In this document: positions 26,980 through 35,200 of the stretch, piece by piece
How positions within the stretch are numbered: position 1 is the first letter of the stretch
Layout of the letters: each line of letters starts with the position of its first letter
Origin: Oscillospiraceae bacterium
GTDB lineage: Bacteria; Bacillota; Clostridia; Oscillospirales; Oscillospiraceae
DNA length: 64,000 bases
Assembly: GCA_910575505.1 (NCBI GenBank)
Contig: CAJTFK010000004.1
Coordinates: 1 to 64,000, forward strand
Reading direction: 5' to 3'
The notes under the pieces: model-generated
Told to the model about the DNA's origin: nothing
The model's database searches: none
Seen by the model: the letters and a program-made list of their open reading frames with translations, nothing else
Made by a program: the position numbers and the translations under genes

Positions 26980-28395
26980 TCAGCCGGCAGAATACTTGCT
27001 CAGCATCTCAATCCAGCTGCCCACGGTGAAGGAGACGGACGCGCAGTATTCGGGGTCCTCCAGAACCAGCTTGCCGTCGGTGGTCCACCAGTCATAGCCC
27101 CGGTCGTTCTTGGCCTCAAATTCCACGGTGGTTCCGTCCTCGGCCATGCCGCCCTTAGAGTGGCCATACTGGGCTTCGGTGCCCTCGGCCACGGTGGGAT
27201 TGGAGGAATAGCCGCCCATGTCCTTGCCCCAGGCAGAGAAACCGTCCACGGTGCAGGTCATGTAGGCGATGAAGGCGCAGGCGGTCCAGGGCAGGGGGGA
27301 GTTGTCGGTGACGAAAAGGTAGTGGCAGTAGCCGTAGCCGCCGATTCCGGTGAATCCGTCGTCATAGGCCGCCACATTGATGTTGTTCACGGAAACGGAG
27401 CTGGACTCCTCCACGCTGCGGAGCTTGGAATACACCAGCAGTCCGAACTGATCCGTAGCAGACTTGTCTACCAGGGTGTTGCAGATGGGGCCGTCGTCGG
27501 TCTGGGCGTTGTAGCTCTCCACCCAGAGCTTAATCCAGGCCAGGGCATAGGCGCCGTCGGCGCCCAGGCCCAGATCGGCGGCCTCGGACTCCATCGCCTT
27601 GACGGTGGGCTGGAAATAGGCCTGTTCCTCGGCGGGCAGGGCGTTGAAGGCGTCCTTCAGCCAGCCGGCGTAAGTATCCTCGGTGAGCATGTACAGGAAG
27701 TTCTTGCCCACGATTTCCGAGTCAATGTCCATGTACAGTCCGTGCTCGCCCTCGGCCACAAAGTCCCAGCAGTTGTCATAGGACTTGGCGCCGGTATTGT
27801 TGTACATAAAGACCTTATTCAGGGTCTGGAGGGGAAGATAGCCCTCATAGGCGTCGGCTGTGGTGCCGTTGGCGTCGGCCCAGTCCTTGGGCACGAAGGT
27901 GTCCAGCACGCCGGTCTGGACCATCTTGCTCTCAATCTGGTTGCCGTCCTGGATCAGGGTCATGGCAAAGGTGCCGGTGTCCTTCAGGGAGTCGGCGGTG
28001 AGCTGGTCGAAGATCTTGTTGTTCTTGGGCTGCTGCCACTCGAATTCCATGCTGTAGCCGGGGTCGATGGTCTGGAGATACTCGATGAACAGGGGCAGGG
28101 CGCTCTTGCCCCGGCTGGAGTTGCCCACGCCGTAGAACATCTTGCCGTTGGACTCCTCGATGGCCTTCCGGGCCAGCTCCTCCAGAGTCATGCCCTCGGC
28201 TTCCCGGATGATCTTCTGGGTCTCGGTGAGGTCCTTGCCGTCGGCGGGAGGCGGGGTCTGGTCATCGCCGCCGGTCTGGGCAGGCGGGGTCTGGACGTCG
28301 CCTCCGGTCTGGGCGGGCGGGGTGCTTCCGCCGCCGCAGGCGGCCAGAGCCAGAAGCATGGCAAGAGACAGGAACAAAGCTGTGATTCTTTTCAT
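26980..28395 (-). CDS. ABC transporter substrate-binding lipoprotein
   Basis: The 471-residue protein captures substrate for the fused permease. The signal sequence MKRITALFLSLAMLLALAAC ends in a lipobox (LAAC), so Cys20 should be lipidated. A Thr/Pro/Gly linker with an 11-residue tandem repeat (TPPAQTGGDVQ, TPPAQTGGDDQ) spaces it from the membrane. The rest is a two-lobed type II binding fold with KMFYGVGNSSRGKSALPLF early and SWIEMLSKYSAG at the end. ATG 28395 follows GGAGGACCTGT. It is divergent from a second, sensory-type binding protein at 28614. Confidence 0.88.
   Translation of the reverse strand: MKRITALFLSLAMLLALAACGGGSTPPAQTGGDVQTPPAQTGGDDQTPPPADGKDLTETQKIIREAEGMTLEELARKAIEESNGKMFYGVGNSSRGKSALPLFIEYLQTIDPGYSMEFEWQQPKNNKIFDQLTADSLKDTGTFAMTLIQDGNQIESKMVQTGVLDTFVPKDWADANGTTADAYEGYLPLQTLNKVFMYNNTGAKSYDNCWDFVAEGEHGLYMDIDSEIVGKNFLYMLTEDTYAGWLKDAFNALPAEEQAYFQPTVKAMESEAADLGLGADGAYALAWIKLWVESYNAQTDDGPICNTLVDKSATDQFGLLVYSKLRSVEESSSVSVNNINVAAYDDGFTGIGGYGYCHYLFVTDNSPLPWTACAFIAYMTCTVDGFSAWGKDMGGYSSNPTVAEGTEAQYGHSKGGMAEDGTTVEFEAKNDRGYDWWTTDGKLVLEDPEYCASVSFTVGSWIEMLSKYSAG
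28251..28316 (-). repeat. 33-bp tandem repeat encoding the lipoprotein linker
   Basis: Two near-identical 33-bp units starting GCGGGGTCTGG (28251 and 28284), with a partial third at 28317, encode the 11-residue TPPAQTGGDxQ repeat. Copy number could vary by slippage. Confidence 0.8.
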
Positions 28396-28613
28396 ACAGG
28401 TCCTCCTTCGTTGTTTTCCACAAAATAAGAATGGAAGGGTCTTTGCCGGTTGGTAATTTTATTCTAGCGGGTCCTGAAAAAAAAGAACAGGGGACAAACC
28501 TGCGGTTTTTTGTCTCCCTCTGAGATTTTTGTGAAATTCAGATGAAAACCTCCGGCGGAATATGGTATACTGTAGTCGAATTGATTGAGCGTCGGACGGA
28601 GGAGGTGCCGGAA

Positions 28614-29645
28614 ATGAAGCGAATACGGCTGGCAGCGGTCCTTCTGACCCTGGTGCTGGCGGCGGGCTGCGCCGGGGGCGGCGGAGCGACTCCGGAGGGC
28701 GCTCCCGGCCAGGAGAACCGCCTGGTCCTCTACACCTCTCACAAGGAAGAGGTCTACTGGCCCATTGTCAAGGAGTTCGAGGAGCGGACCGGCATCTGGG
28801 TGGAGGTGGTGGCCGGCGGCACCAACGAGCTTTTGGAGCGCATCCGCCGGGAGGCGGACGCCCCCGGGGCAGACGTGATGTTCGGCGGCGGAGTGGAAAG
28901 CCTGGAGGCCTATCGGGACTGCTTCACGCCCTATGCCTGCGCCCAGGCAGAGAACCTCCAGCCCCAGTTCCGGGACGCTCAGGACCTGTGGACGCCCTTC
29001 TCTGCCCTGCCGGTGGTGCTGGTCTACAATACCAAGCTCCTGCGCCCCGGCCAGCTCACCGGCTGGGCGGACCTGCTGGCCCCGGAGCTCCGGGGCCGGG
29101 TGGCCTTTGCGGACCCCGCCGTCTCCGGCTCCAGCTTCACCGCCCTGGTGACCCTGCTCCAGGCTCTTGGGGAGGAGGACGGCGGGGGGGAAACCCTCCA
29201 ACGCTTCGCCGCCCACTTGGACGGGCGGCAGCTGGAGGGCTCCGGTGAGGTCCTCAGCGCCGTGGCCTCCGGGGCCGCTCTGGCGGGGGTGACCCTGGAA
29301 GAGACCGCCCTGAAGCGCATCGCCGCCGGGGACGACGTGGCCATGGTCTATCCGGCGGAGGGCACCAGCTGCGTCCCGGACGCCAGCGCCCTGATTCAAA
29401 ACGCTGCTCACGGGGACAACGCCCGGCGGTTTCTGGACTTCACTGTCAGCCCGGAGGTGCAGCGGCTGCTGACGGAGCAGCTCTGCCGGCGCTCCGTCCG
29501 GGAGCCCGGCGGGGCGTTGGAAACCCTGACCCCCCTGGCGGACATCCCTCTGGTGGATTACGACGTGGCCCGGGCCAGCGGCCGCCGGGAGGCGCTTTTG
29601 ATGTCCTGGGCCTTCTACCTCAGCGGAGAGGAGGCCCCTTCATGA
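28614..29645 (+). CDS. Substrate-binding lipoprotein of a three-component sensing system
   Basis: The 343-residue lipoprotein has signal MKRIRLAAVLLTLVLAAGC with Cys19 in a lipobox. The fold is of the ferric/phosphate-ester group of periplasmic binding proteins: LVLYTSHKEEVYWPIVKEFE at the start, VVLVYNTKLL in the middle, and AMVYPAEGTSCVPDA near the end. Because it precedes a sensor kinase and regulator with 4-bp overlaps and has no permease of its own, it probably presents ligand to the kinase. HptA of S. aureus HptRSA does this for glucose-6-phosphate. TATACT at 28566-28571 may be its -10. ATG 28614 follows GGAGGAGG. Confidence 0.85.
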   Translation: MKRIRLAAVLLTLVLAAGCAGGGGATPEGAPGQENRLVLYTSHKEEVYWPIVKEFEERTGIWVEVVAGGTNELLERIRREADAPGADVMFGGGVESLEAYRDCFTPYACAQAENLQPQFRDAQDLWTPFSALPVVLVYNTKLLRPGQLTGWADLLAPELRGRVAFADPAVSGSSFTALVTLLQALGEEDGGGETLQRFAAHLDGRQLEGSGEVLSAVASGAALAGVTLEETALKRIAAGDDVAMVYPAEGTSCVPDASALIQNAAHGDNARRFLDFTVSPEVQRLLTEQLCRRSVREPGGALETLTPLADIPLVDYDVARASGRREALLMSWAFYLSGEEAPS

Positions 29646-31348
29646 AACGGCATTCCTTTCAGACGCGGCTGTTCTGGGGCTTTCTGGTGGCGTCCCTGGT
29701 GCCTCTGCTGCTGTGCTCCGCCATGCTGCTGCAAATCTTCCGCCTGCGGATGACCAACGAGGCCCGCCGGGGCATGGAGGAACGTCTGGAAACGGCGGCC
29801 CAGGCCCTGGACGCCGCCTTTGACGCCTTCGCCCAGACCGCGGCCCGCCTCCAGGGAAACCCCATCATCGCCGGCGCACTGGCCGGCGGCGGCGTGGAGG
29901 ACACCCTGGTTTACAACGAGGTCTTCAGCGCCACCGCGCAGGCCCGGAGCTGGGCCAGCTTCGACCTCTACGATCTTCAGGGCCTCTGGCGGTACTCCAC
30001 CCGTCAGATTCCCCAGGCGGAGCGGCTGCCCACAGACTGGGGCGCTCTCTTCGCCGCCGCCGGGCCGGGAGAGGCGCCGGCCTTCGTGGCCTGCGAGGAT
30101 GCAGCGGACACCGCCGCCCCCCTGTTCCAGGGGGCCGTCCTGCTGGCGGACGGACGGGGCCGCCCCGCCGGCTATCTGCTGATCAGCATGTACGATTCCC
30201 ATTTCCGGCAGCTGCTGGCAGGAACCCACGGCGCTCAGAGCGACCTGATTCTGCTCAGCCGGTACTGGCGTCCGGTGTACTGCGAGCAGCCCTCCCTGGC
30301 GGAGGAGCTGGCCCCCCGGCTGCGGAGCCGCCTGCTGGCGGGCCAGAGCCTGGAGGAGGCCTCGGAAGCCTTTCTGTACGCCCAGGCCCATCATGCCGCC
30401 AGCGGGCTCTGGCTGGTGCTCCAGCAGCCTCAGGTGTTTACCCGGGCCACCCGGCGGCTTTTGTACACCGTCAGCTTCGGCTGCGCGGTGATCTGCGTGG
30501 CTATCTCCATCCTCATGAGCTGGAAGCTCAGCCGCCAGATGTTCCGGCCCATTGAGCGGCTGCACCGGGTCATCGGCGAGGTGGAGCGGGACAACCTGGA
30601 CGTGTCCGTCCCGGCGGAGCAGGACGACGAGCTGGGCCAGCTGGCCCGGCGGTTCAACGGCATGGTTTCCGCCCTGAAGCAGAACCGGGAGGCCCTGATT
30701 GAAAACCAGAGGGAGCTGAACGAGGCCCAGATCCGGATGCTTCAGGCCCAGCTGAACCCCCACTTTCTCTGCAACACCCTGGACACCATGAAGTGGATCA
30801 GCAAAATCAACAAGCTGCCCCAGGTGGCCCTGATGTCCACGGATCTGGCGGACATCCTGCGCTTTTGCATCTCGCCGGACGAGTTCGTCTCCCTGCGGCG
30901 GGAGGCGGCGATTCTCCGGCGCTACATCGAAATCCAGCGCATCCGCATGTCCGGGGCCTTCTCCTTCGAACTGGAGCTGCCCCGGGACCTGGAGGACTGC
31001 CTGGTTCCCAAGATGATTCTCCAGCCCATTGTGGAAAACGCCATTCTCCACGGGCTGGACGGCGTGGAGGACGGCGTGGTGGCGGTGACGGCCCGGGAGA
31101 CGGCGGGTATGCTGGAAATCACCGTCACGGACAACGGCCGGGGTCTGCCGCCGGACATGGCCCCGGGCCGGTACCGCCGGCCCGGCGGAGAGGAGCGCAA
31201 GCACCTGGGGCTTTACAACGTGGACACAATCCTGACAAAGCACTACGGCGGGGACTGCGGCCTGTACCTGGCGGCAGGCCCCGGCGGCAGGGGCGCCGCG
31301 GTGACGGCCCTGCTGCCCGCCCGGCGGGAGGAGGAACAAGAATGCTGA
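29642..31348 (+). CDS. Sensor histidine kinase (YesM/HptS type)
   Basis: This 568-residue membrane kinase has a first membrane segment at 10-32 and a long extracytoplasmic sensor (~33-265). A second membrane segment (VSFGCAVICVAISILM) and a HAMP domain follow. The His-kinase domain has QAQLNPHFLCNTLDTM with His374, and the ATPase boxes are IVENAILHGLD, DNGRGLP and HLGLYN. The NPHFLxNTL motif is the signature of the LytS/YesM class. Its ATG overlaps the binding-protein stop (ATGA). It should phosphorylate the AraC-type regulator encoded next when the neighbouring lipoprotein carries ligand. Confidence 0.92.
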   Translation: MKRHSFQTRLFWGFLVASLVPLLLCSAMLLQIFRLRMTNEARRGMEERLETAAQALDAAFDAFAQTAARLQGNPIIAGALAGGGVEDTLVYNEVFSATAQARSWASFDLYDLQGLWRYSTRQIPQAERLPTDWGALFAAAGPGEAPAFVACEDAADTAAPLFQGAVLLADGRGRPAGYLLISMYDSHFRQLLAGTHGAQSDLILLSRYWRPVYCEQPSLAEELAPRLRSRLLAGQSLEEASEAFLYAQAHHAASGLWLVLQQPQVFTRATRRLLYTVSFGCAVICVAISILMSWKLSRQMFRPIERLHRVIGEVERDNLDVSVPAEQDDELGQLARRFNGMVSALKQNREALIENQRELNEAQIRMLQAQLNPHFLCNTLDTMKWISKINKLPQVALMSTDLADILRFCISPDEFVSLRREAAILRRYIEIQRIRMSGAFSFELELPRDLEDCLVPKMILQPIVENAILHGLDGVEDGVVAVTARETAGMLEITVTDNGRGLPPDMAPGRYRRPGGEERKHLGLYNVDTILTKHYGGDCGLYLAAGPGGRGAAVTALLPARREEEQEC

Positions 31349-32082
31349 AAGTGCTGGTAGTGGAGGACGAGGAGATGATCCGCAGGGGCATCGTCCTGGC
31401 GGTGGACTGGGCGGCGCTGGACTGCGTCGTCGTGGGGGAGGCCTCCAACGGGGTGGAGGGCCTGGAGGCCGTGGAGCGGCTGAATCCCTCCCTGATTATC
31501 ACGGATTTGAAAATGCCCCAGATGGACGGTCTGGAGATGGTCCGCCGCCTCCGGGAGAGGGGGAACCAGGTCTATGTCATCATCCTCACCGCCTATGACA
31601 GCTTCACCTACGCCCGGAGCGCCCTGCGGCTGGGGGCGGTGGACTTCCTTCTCAAGCCCTTCCACGACGGAGACCTGGAGCAGGCGGTGACCGCCCTGCG
31701 GCGGCGGACGGAGCGGGGCGGCGGCCCCCTCCCCCTGCCGGGGCTGAAAAAGGGGGACAAGAGCAAATACGTTCTGGAGGCCATGGACTACATCGGCGTC
31801 CACTACAGCGACCCCGGCATCACCATCAGCGCCATTGCCCAGGACCTGGGCCTCAGCGAGGGGCACCTGAGCCACACCTTCAAGAAGGAAACGGACTACA
31901 CCCTGCTGAACTACCTGACCCGATACCGCATCCAGAAGGCCATGGAGCTGCTGCGGGACTGCCGTGTGAAGGTCTACGAGGTGGCGGAGCAGGTGGGCTA
32001 CCGGGACATCACCCATTTCTCCGCCACCTTCAAGAAGGTGACGGGCATGAGTCCCTCGGAATATCAGGACACCTGCCGGTAG
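31342..32082 (+). CDS. AraC-type response regulator (YesN/HptR type)
   Basis: The 246-residue product has a receiver domain MLKVLVVEDEEMIRRGIV with phosphoacceptor Asp55 (LIITDLKMPQMDG) and Lys in FLLKPFHDGD. The C-terminal AraC DNA-binding domain has two helix-turn-helix units (ISAIAQDLGLSEGHLSHTFK and VYEVAEQVGYRDITHFSATF) and ends TGMSPSEYQ. The ATG at 31342 lies inside the kinase stop region (7-bp overlap). Likely targets are the divergent importer genes and its own operon. I could not identify a direct-repeat operator with confidence. Confidence 0.92.
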   Translation: MLKVLVVEDEEMIRRGIVLAVDWAALDCVVVGEASNGVEGLEAVERLNPSLIITDLKMPQMDGLEMVRRLRERGNQVYVIILTAYDSFTYARSALRLGAVDFLLKPFHDGDLEQAVTALRRRTERGGGPLPLPGLKKGDKSKYVLEAMDYIGVHYSDPGITISAIAQDLGLSEGHLSHTFKKETDYTLLNYLTRYRIQKAMELLRDCRVKVYEVAEQVGYRDITHFSATFKKVTGMSPSEYQDTCR

Positions 32083-32110
32083 CGCCGGCGGAAGAAAAGG
32101 AGGACGCGGC

Positions 32111-32893
32111 ATGATTCGGCTGATCGCCAGCGACATTGACGGGACCCTGCTTCAAAACGGAGCCACGGAAATTCCGGAGGAAATTTTTCAGGAAATTGGC
32201 CGTCTGGCGGAGCGGGGCATTCTCTTCTGCCCCGCCAGCGGGCGGCAGTACAGCAGCCTACGGCGGCTTTTCGCCCCGGCGGCGGACCGGCTCCCCTTTC
32301 TCTGCGAAAACGGGGCGGTGGTCTTCGGTCCCGGCAGCCCCGGACCCGTTCTGGCCAAGACCGTCATGGACCGCCCCCGGGCAGAAACCCTGTGCCGGGA
32401 CATTGCCGCCCTGCCGGAGGCGGAGGCTCTGGTCTCCGGGGAGAACACCAGCTACATCTTCCCTAAGAGGCCGGGCATGCTGGAGCTGGTCCGGGATTTC
32501 GTGGGCAACCACACCGTGACCCTGGCCTCGCCGGACCAGGTCCCTGAGGACATCGTCAAGGTCTCCGCCTGGTGCCCCGGCTGTCTGGAGGAGACCTGGC
32601 AGGCCCTGTCCCCCCGCTGGGGCGGCGTCTTTCGGGCCGCCATTGCCGGAGAGGCCTGGGTGGACTTCACCCTGGCGGACAAGGGCACAGGGCTGACCCG
32701 GCTCTGCGCCGCCCTGGGCATCGGCCTGGAGGAGGTCATGGCCTTCGGGGACAACTACAACGACCTGCCCATGCTGGAGCGGGTGGGCCGGCCCTATATC
32801 ATGGAGACCGCCGCCCGGCCGCTTCGGGCAAAGATTCCCCATCACTGCCGGTCCGTGGCGGAGACGCTGCGGGCGGAGTTCCCGCCGGACTAG
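32111..32893 (+). CDS. Cof-type HAD phosphatase
   Basis: This 260-residue member of the HAD IIB (Cof) group has motif I LIASDIDGTLLQNG (nucleophile Asp8, acid Asp10), GRQYSSLRRLF, and motif IV VMAFGDNYNDLPMLE. These enzymes act on sugar phosphates, PLP or pyrimidine-phosphate intermediates, and single members are promiscuous. It starts 28 bp after the response regulator with AAAAGGAGGA, so it belongs to the sensing operon. A second phosphatase beside a putative phosphorylated-sugar system supports that reading. Confidence 0.88.
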   Translation: MIRLIASDIDGTLLQNGATEIPEEIFQEIGRLAERGILFCPASGRQYSSLRRLFAPAADRLPFLCENGAVVFGPGSPGPVLAKTVMDRPRAETLCRDIAALPEAEALVSGENTSYIFPKRPGMLELVRDFVGNHTVTLASPDQVPEDIVKVSAWCPGCLEETWQALSPRWGGVFRAAIAGEAWVDFTLADKGTGLTRLCAALGIGLEEVMAFGDNYNDLPMLERVGRPYIMETAARPLRAKIPHHCRSVAETLRAEFPPD

Positions 32894-32945
32894 GCCCGGG
32901 AGCATTGAGACGCCGGCTCAGATGCTGTCAATTCCAGCCCACAGT

Positions 32946-33109
32946 TGAAAATCGGTACCCCCGGATTTCAAACAGCAGCAAAGCCGCTGCCGGATAAAGC
33001 CAGGTTAAATCCCTGTGCCGGCCATGAGGCCCGCCGCAAGGCCGCATTATGGCCTGTTCGGCAAATCACCGCCGCACTCGCTGAAAAGAAGCAGATGCTT
33101 CTTTTCAAG
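32946..33109 (+). repeat. Dispersed intergenic repeat, family R4 (copy A)
   Basis: It starts TGAAAATCGGTACCCCCGGA. It contains TTTCAAACAGCAGCAAAGCC, CCTGTGCCGGC...ATGAGG, ...CACCGCCGCA, and ends CTGAAAAGAAGCAGATGCTT. The same ordered blocks appear at 40441-40588. Confidence 0.65.
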
Positions 33110-33127
33110 TACGGTGACTACAAGCAA

Positions 33128-33164
33128 GAGGGGGAACCTCTGATGGGTTCCCCCTCCCTTTTCT
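33128..33164. terminator. Terminator between the Cof phosphatase and ior operons
   Basis: An 11-bp stem GAGGGGGAACC with its complement (33146-33156), followed by a T-rich tract on the plus strand. It lies between convergent units. Confidence 0.75.
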
Positions 33165-33190
33165 TTCCGAACTCCTATGACGCTCCTGTC

Positions 33191-34300
33191 TCACAGGTCT
33201 TCAAACAGCGCCGCGCTGGGCTCCAGATAGCCCAGGCCGCCGGTGAGGTCCCGCACGGCCTTCACGCCGGTGCGCTTCTTGCCCAGAGACGCCTTTTTCA
33301 GCTTCTCCAGTCCCCCCTCCATGGGGTCCCTGAACTCCAGCACGCCCTGTTCCCGGGCCAGCTTCAGCAGGGCTTCGCCCTTTTCGGACCGGACAATCAC
33401 CTGATTCCACCCCTTGTCCACGTCCCAGCCGTCGACGCTCCGGGCTCCGCCGACAGAGAGATCGGCAAACTCCGCCGTCATGTCTGTGCAGGCCCGGCAG
33501 GCGGGCCGGACCAGCGGCAGGACTTCATCCAAATCCACAGACACGCTCCTCCTGTATTCGGTCAGCTCCAGAGAGTGGAACTTGCTGGGAGGAATATCCA
33601 TATGGCTCAGCATGTTCTGGCTGCAGTGAGACAGGGCCAGGTCGCGGAGGCCCTCCCAGTCCAGGCCCCAGCCGCAGAAGAGACCGAAGACCATGCCGAT
33701 GTTCCCGGCGTGGTTGTCGTTGTCCGGCAGGGGGTTCGCCATCATCTTATAGACCGCCAGGGTCTTGCAGGGGGTGCCCACCACGCCGATTTTGTGATAA
33801 CGGTCCTCCTTCAAGGCCCGGTTCAGCTCCGCCAGGGTAGGGGGAATCTGGAAGCTGCTCCCCCCGCACTGCCGGACCTCCTCCGGCGTGGCGGCCAGGA
33901 CCCCCTCGGGGTCCAGTCCGCCGTGGGACCGGGTGAGAACGGCGGCGTCGATAAAGCCCTCCTTCATCGCCAGCTCCACCAGGGCGGTCACGGTGCCGCC
34001 GTGCTGGGCGCGGGCACGGACCGCCGGGTCGGCGGCCCGGGTCAGGCAGAGCCCCCGATAGGGGCCGATTTCGGGGAGAATGGTCTCCGCCGGGAAAAAT
34101 TTTCTCCGCAGGGCGTCCAGGTCCGTGGGCATCCGGGGGCAGAACCGCTGGCAGCGGCCGTCCAGCCGCTCACAGTCGAAGAGGAGAACCGTCCGTCCCT
34201 CCACGGAGCTCCAATAGGGGCACAGCCCCTGACAGGCGCCGCAGCCGGTGCAAAGGCCCGGCCGGAGCACCTGGGTATCCAGCGCAATCGTACTCAGCAT
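33191..34300 (-). CDS. FrhB/FdhB-type Fe-S flavoprotein, coenzyme F420 hydrogenase beta-subunit family
   Basis: The 369-residue protein carries an N-terminal ferredoxin-like motif LCTGCGACQGLCPYW (Cys17, 20, 23, 27) and further cysteines CERLDGRCQRFCP near residue 43. The FrhB-type core includes GVVGTPCKTLAVYKMMAN, and FGLFCGWGL and RPACRACTDMTAEFADLSVG follow. Family members pass electrons between flavin and ferredoxin partners; F420 is not expected in this organism. It is the last gene of an operon with iorA and iorB. That suggests it couples indolepyruvate oxidoreductase to another electron carrier. ATG 34300 has AAAGGAGGG 9 nt upstream. Confidence 0.85.
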   Translation of the reverse strand: MLSTIALDTQVLRPGLCTGCGACQGLCPYWSSVEGRTVLLFDCERLDGRCQRFCPRMPTDLDALRRKFFPAETILPEIGPYRGLCLTRAADPAVRARAQHGGTVTALVELAMKEGFIDAAVLTRSHGGLDPEGVLAATPEEVRQCGGSSFQIPPTLAELNRALKEDRYHKIGVVGTPCKTLAVYKMMANPLPDNDNHAGNIGMVFGLFCGWGLDWEGLRDLALSHCSQNMLSHMDIPPSKFHSLELTEYRRSVSVDLDEVLPLVRPACRACTDMTAEFADLSVGGARSVDGWDVDKGWNQVIVRSEKGEALLKLAREQGVLEFRDPMEGGLEKLKKASLGKKRTGVKAVRDLTGGLGYLEPSAALFEDL

Positions 34301-34316
34301 GGTCGTTCTCCCTCCT

Positions 34317-34574
34317 TTAAACCAGAACTTCCGGGAACGCGAAGATCTCCAGGGTCATCTCCCCGGCGCTCTCCGGAACATAGTCCCCCAGGACGCGGCC
34401 CGTGCCGCACAGGTGTTCCTGATAGAGATAGCGGTAGCCGGGCTTCTGGGGCTCCAGGAAGCCCTTTTCATACAGCAGCGCCGTCAGACCGGAGAAACGG
34501 GTGTCCCTGGGCAGGGACACGGTCAGCGCCTCACCGGTGAAGGGATGGAGAAAGCGCACCTGAATGGAATTCAT
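34317..34574 (-). CDS. Small ubiquitin-like (beta-grasp, YukD/MoaD-like) protein in the ior operon
   Basis: This 85-residue protein shows a beta-grasp-like pattern: strand IQVRFLHPFTGEALTVSLP, a helix region SGLTALLYEKGFLEP, YRYLYQEHLCGTGRVLGDY, and a last strand AGEMTLEIFAF. It lacks the terminal Gly-Gly of sulfur-carrier proteins, so it looks closer to YukD-type folds than to MoaD/ThiS. The assignment is by pattern only. The ATG at 34574 overlaps the iorB stop by 1 nt, and AAGGAGG lies 9 nt upstream; a GTG 3 nt earlier is the alternative start. It sits between iorB and the FrhB-type gene. Its role is unknown; it may scaffold the complex. Confidence 0.7.
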   Translation of the reverse strand: MNSIQVRFLHPFTGEALTVSLPRDTRFSGLTALLYEKGFLEPQKPGYRYLYQEHLCGTGRVLGDYVPESAGEMTLEIFAFPEVLV

Positions 34575-35200
34575 CACTGCGCCCCTCCTTTCCCCGCGGC
34601 CCCGCAGCCCATGGCAAAGGCCTTCTGATTCAGCTCCAGCACCGCGCCCTTGAAGCGCCGGGCCAGAATCTTCTCCAGGTCCTCCCGGCTCAGGGGCGCT
34701 CCGGGAACCTGGCTGAAGGCCCCCAGCAGGGCGATGTTGGCGGCCCGGGAATCCCCGGCCTCCATGGCGATGTCCGCCGCGGGCACCGCCAGGGCCAGGG
34801 TGGTCAGACTGCGGATTTCCTCCTGAAGCGCGTCCAGATCCGGATAGGTCTGGACGCCCTGGAGGACGCCCAGGGGATAGACGGGCCGGGGATCGTAAAC
34901 CGCCACCGTATCCGCCCCGGCGTATTTCCGGGCGATGCGCAGGGTCTCCAGAGGCTCAAAGCCGATGATGATGTGGGCCTCGCCGGAGGGAATCAGCACG
35001 CTGGGGTCGTCCTGAAGGGAGACCCGGACATGGCTCATGACCGAGCCGCCCCGCTGGGAAGCGCCGTAGGTCTCACCCACCGCCACCCGGCAGCCCCGGT
35101 CGATCATGGCGCTGCCCACCACCTCCGCCGCCAGGACGTTGCCCTGGCCGCCGATGCCGCAGACCACGATGTTCAGAGGGTCGTATTTCAGCTGAATCAT
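34574..35200 (-). CDS. iorB: Indolepyruvate:ferredoxin oxidoreductase, beta (gamma-domain) subunit
   Basis: IorB is the small subunit of the enzyme that oxidatively decarboxylates arylpyruvates to aryl-acetyl-CoA, passing electrons to ferredoxin, in anaerobic aromatic amino acid breakdown. The 208-residue protein begins NIVVCGIGGQGNVLAAEVVG, the conserved start of the PFOR gamma domain. It has VGETYGASQRGGSVMSHVRV and a C-terminal NIALLGAF segment. Its ATG overlaps the iorA stop by 4 bp, giving tight 1:1 expression. Confidence 0.95.
   Translation of the reverse strand: MIQLKYDPLNIVVCGIGGQGNVLAAEVVGSAMIDRGCRVAVGETYGASQRGGSVMSHVRVSLQDDPSVLIPSGEAHIIIGFEPLETLRIARKYAGADTVAVYDPRPVYPLGVLQGVQTYPDLDALQEEIRSLTTLALAVPAADIAMEAGDSRAANIALLGAFSQVPGAPLSREDLEKILARRFKGAVLELNQKAFAMGCGAAGKGGAQ

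Noticed and set aside
22447-28395. Ferric-iron importer
   Set aside because: The fold family allows it, but the co-transcribed sugar-phosphatase and the HptRSA-like sensing set fit a phosphate ester better. It remains an alternative.
33191-34300. F420-dependent hydrogenase subunit
   Set aside because: The family name is historical; no F420 biosynthesis or hydrogenase genes are present, and the context is indolepyruvate oxidation.
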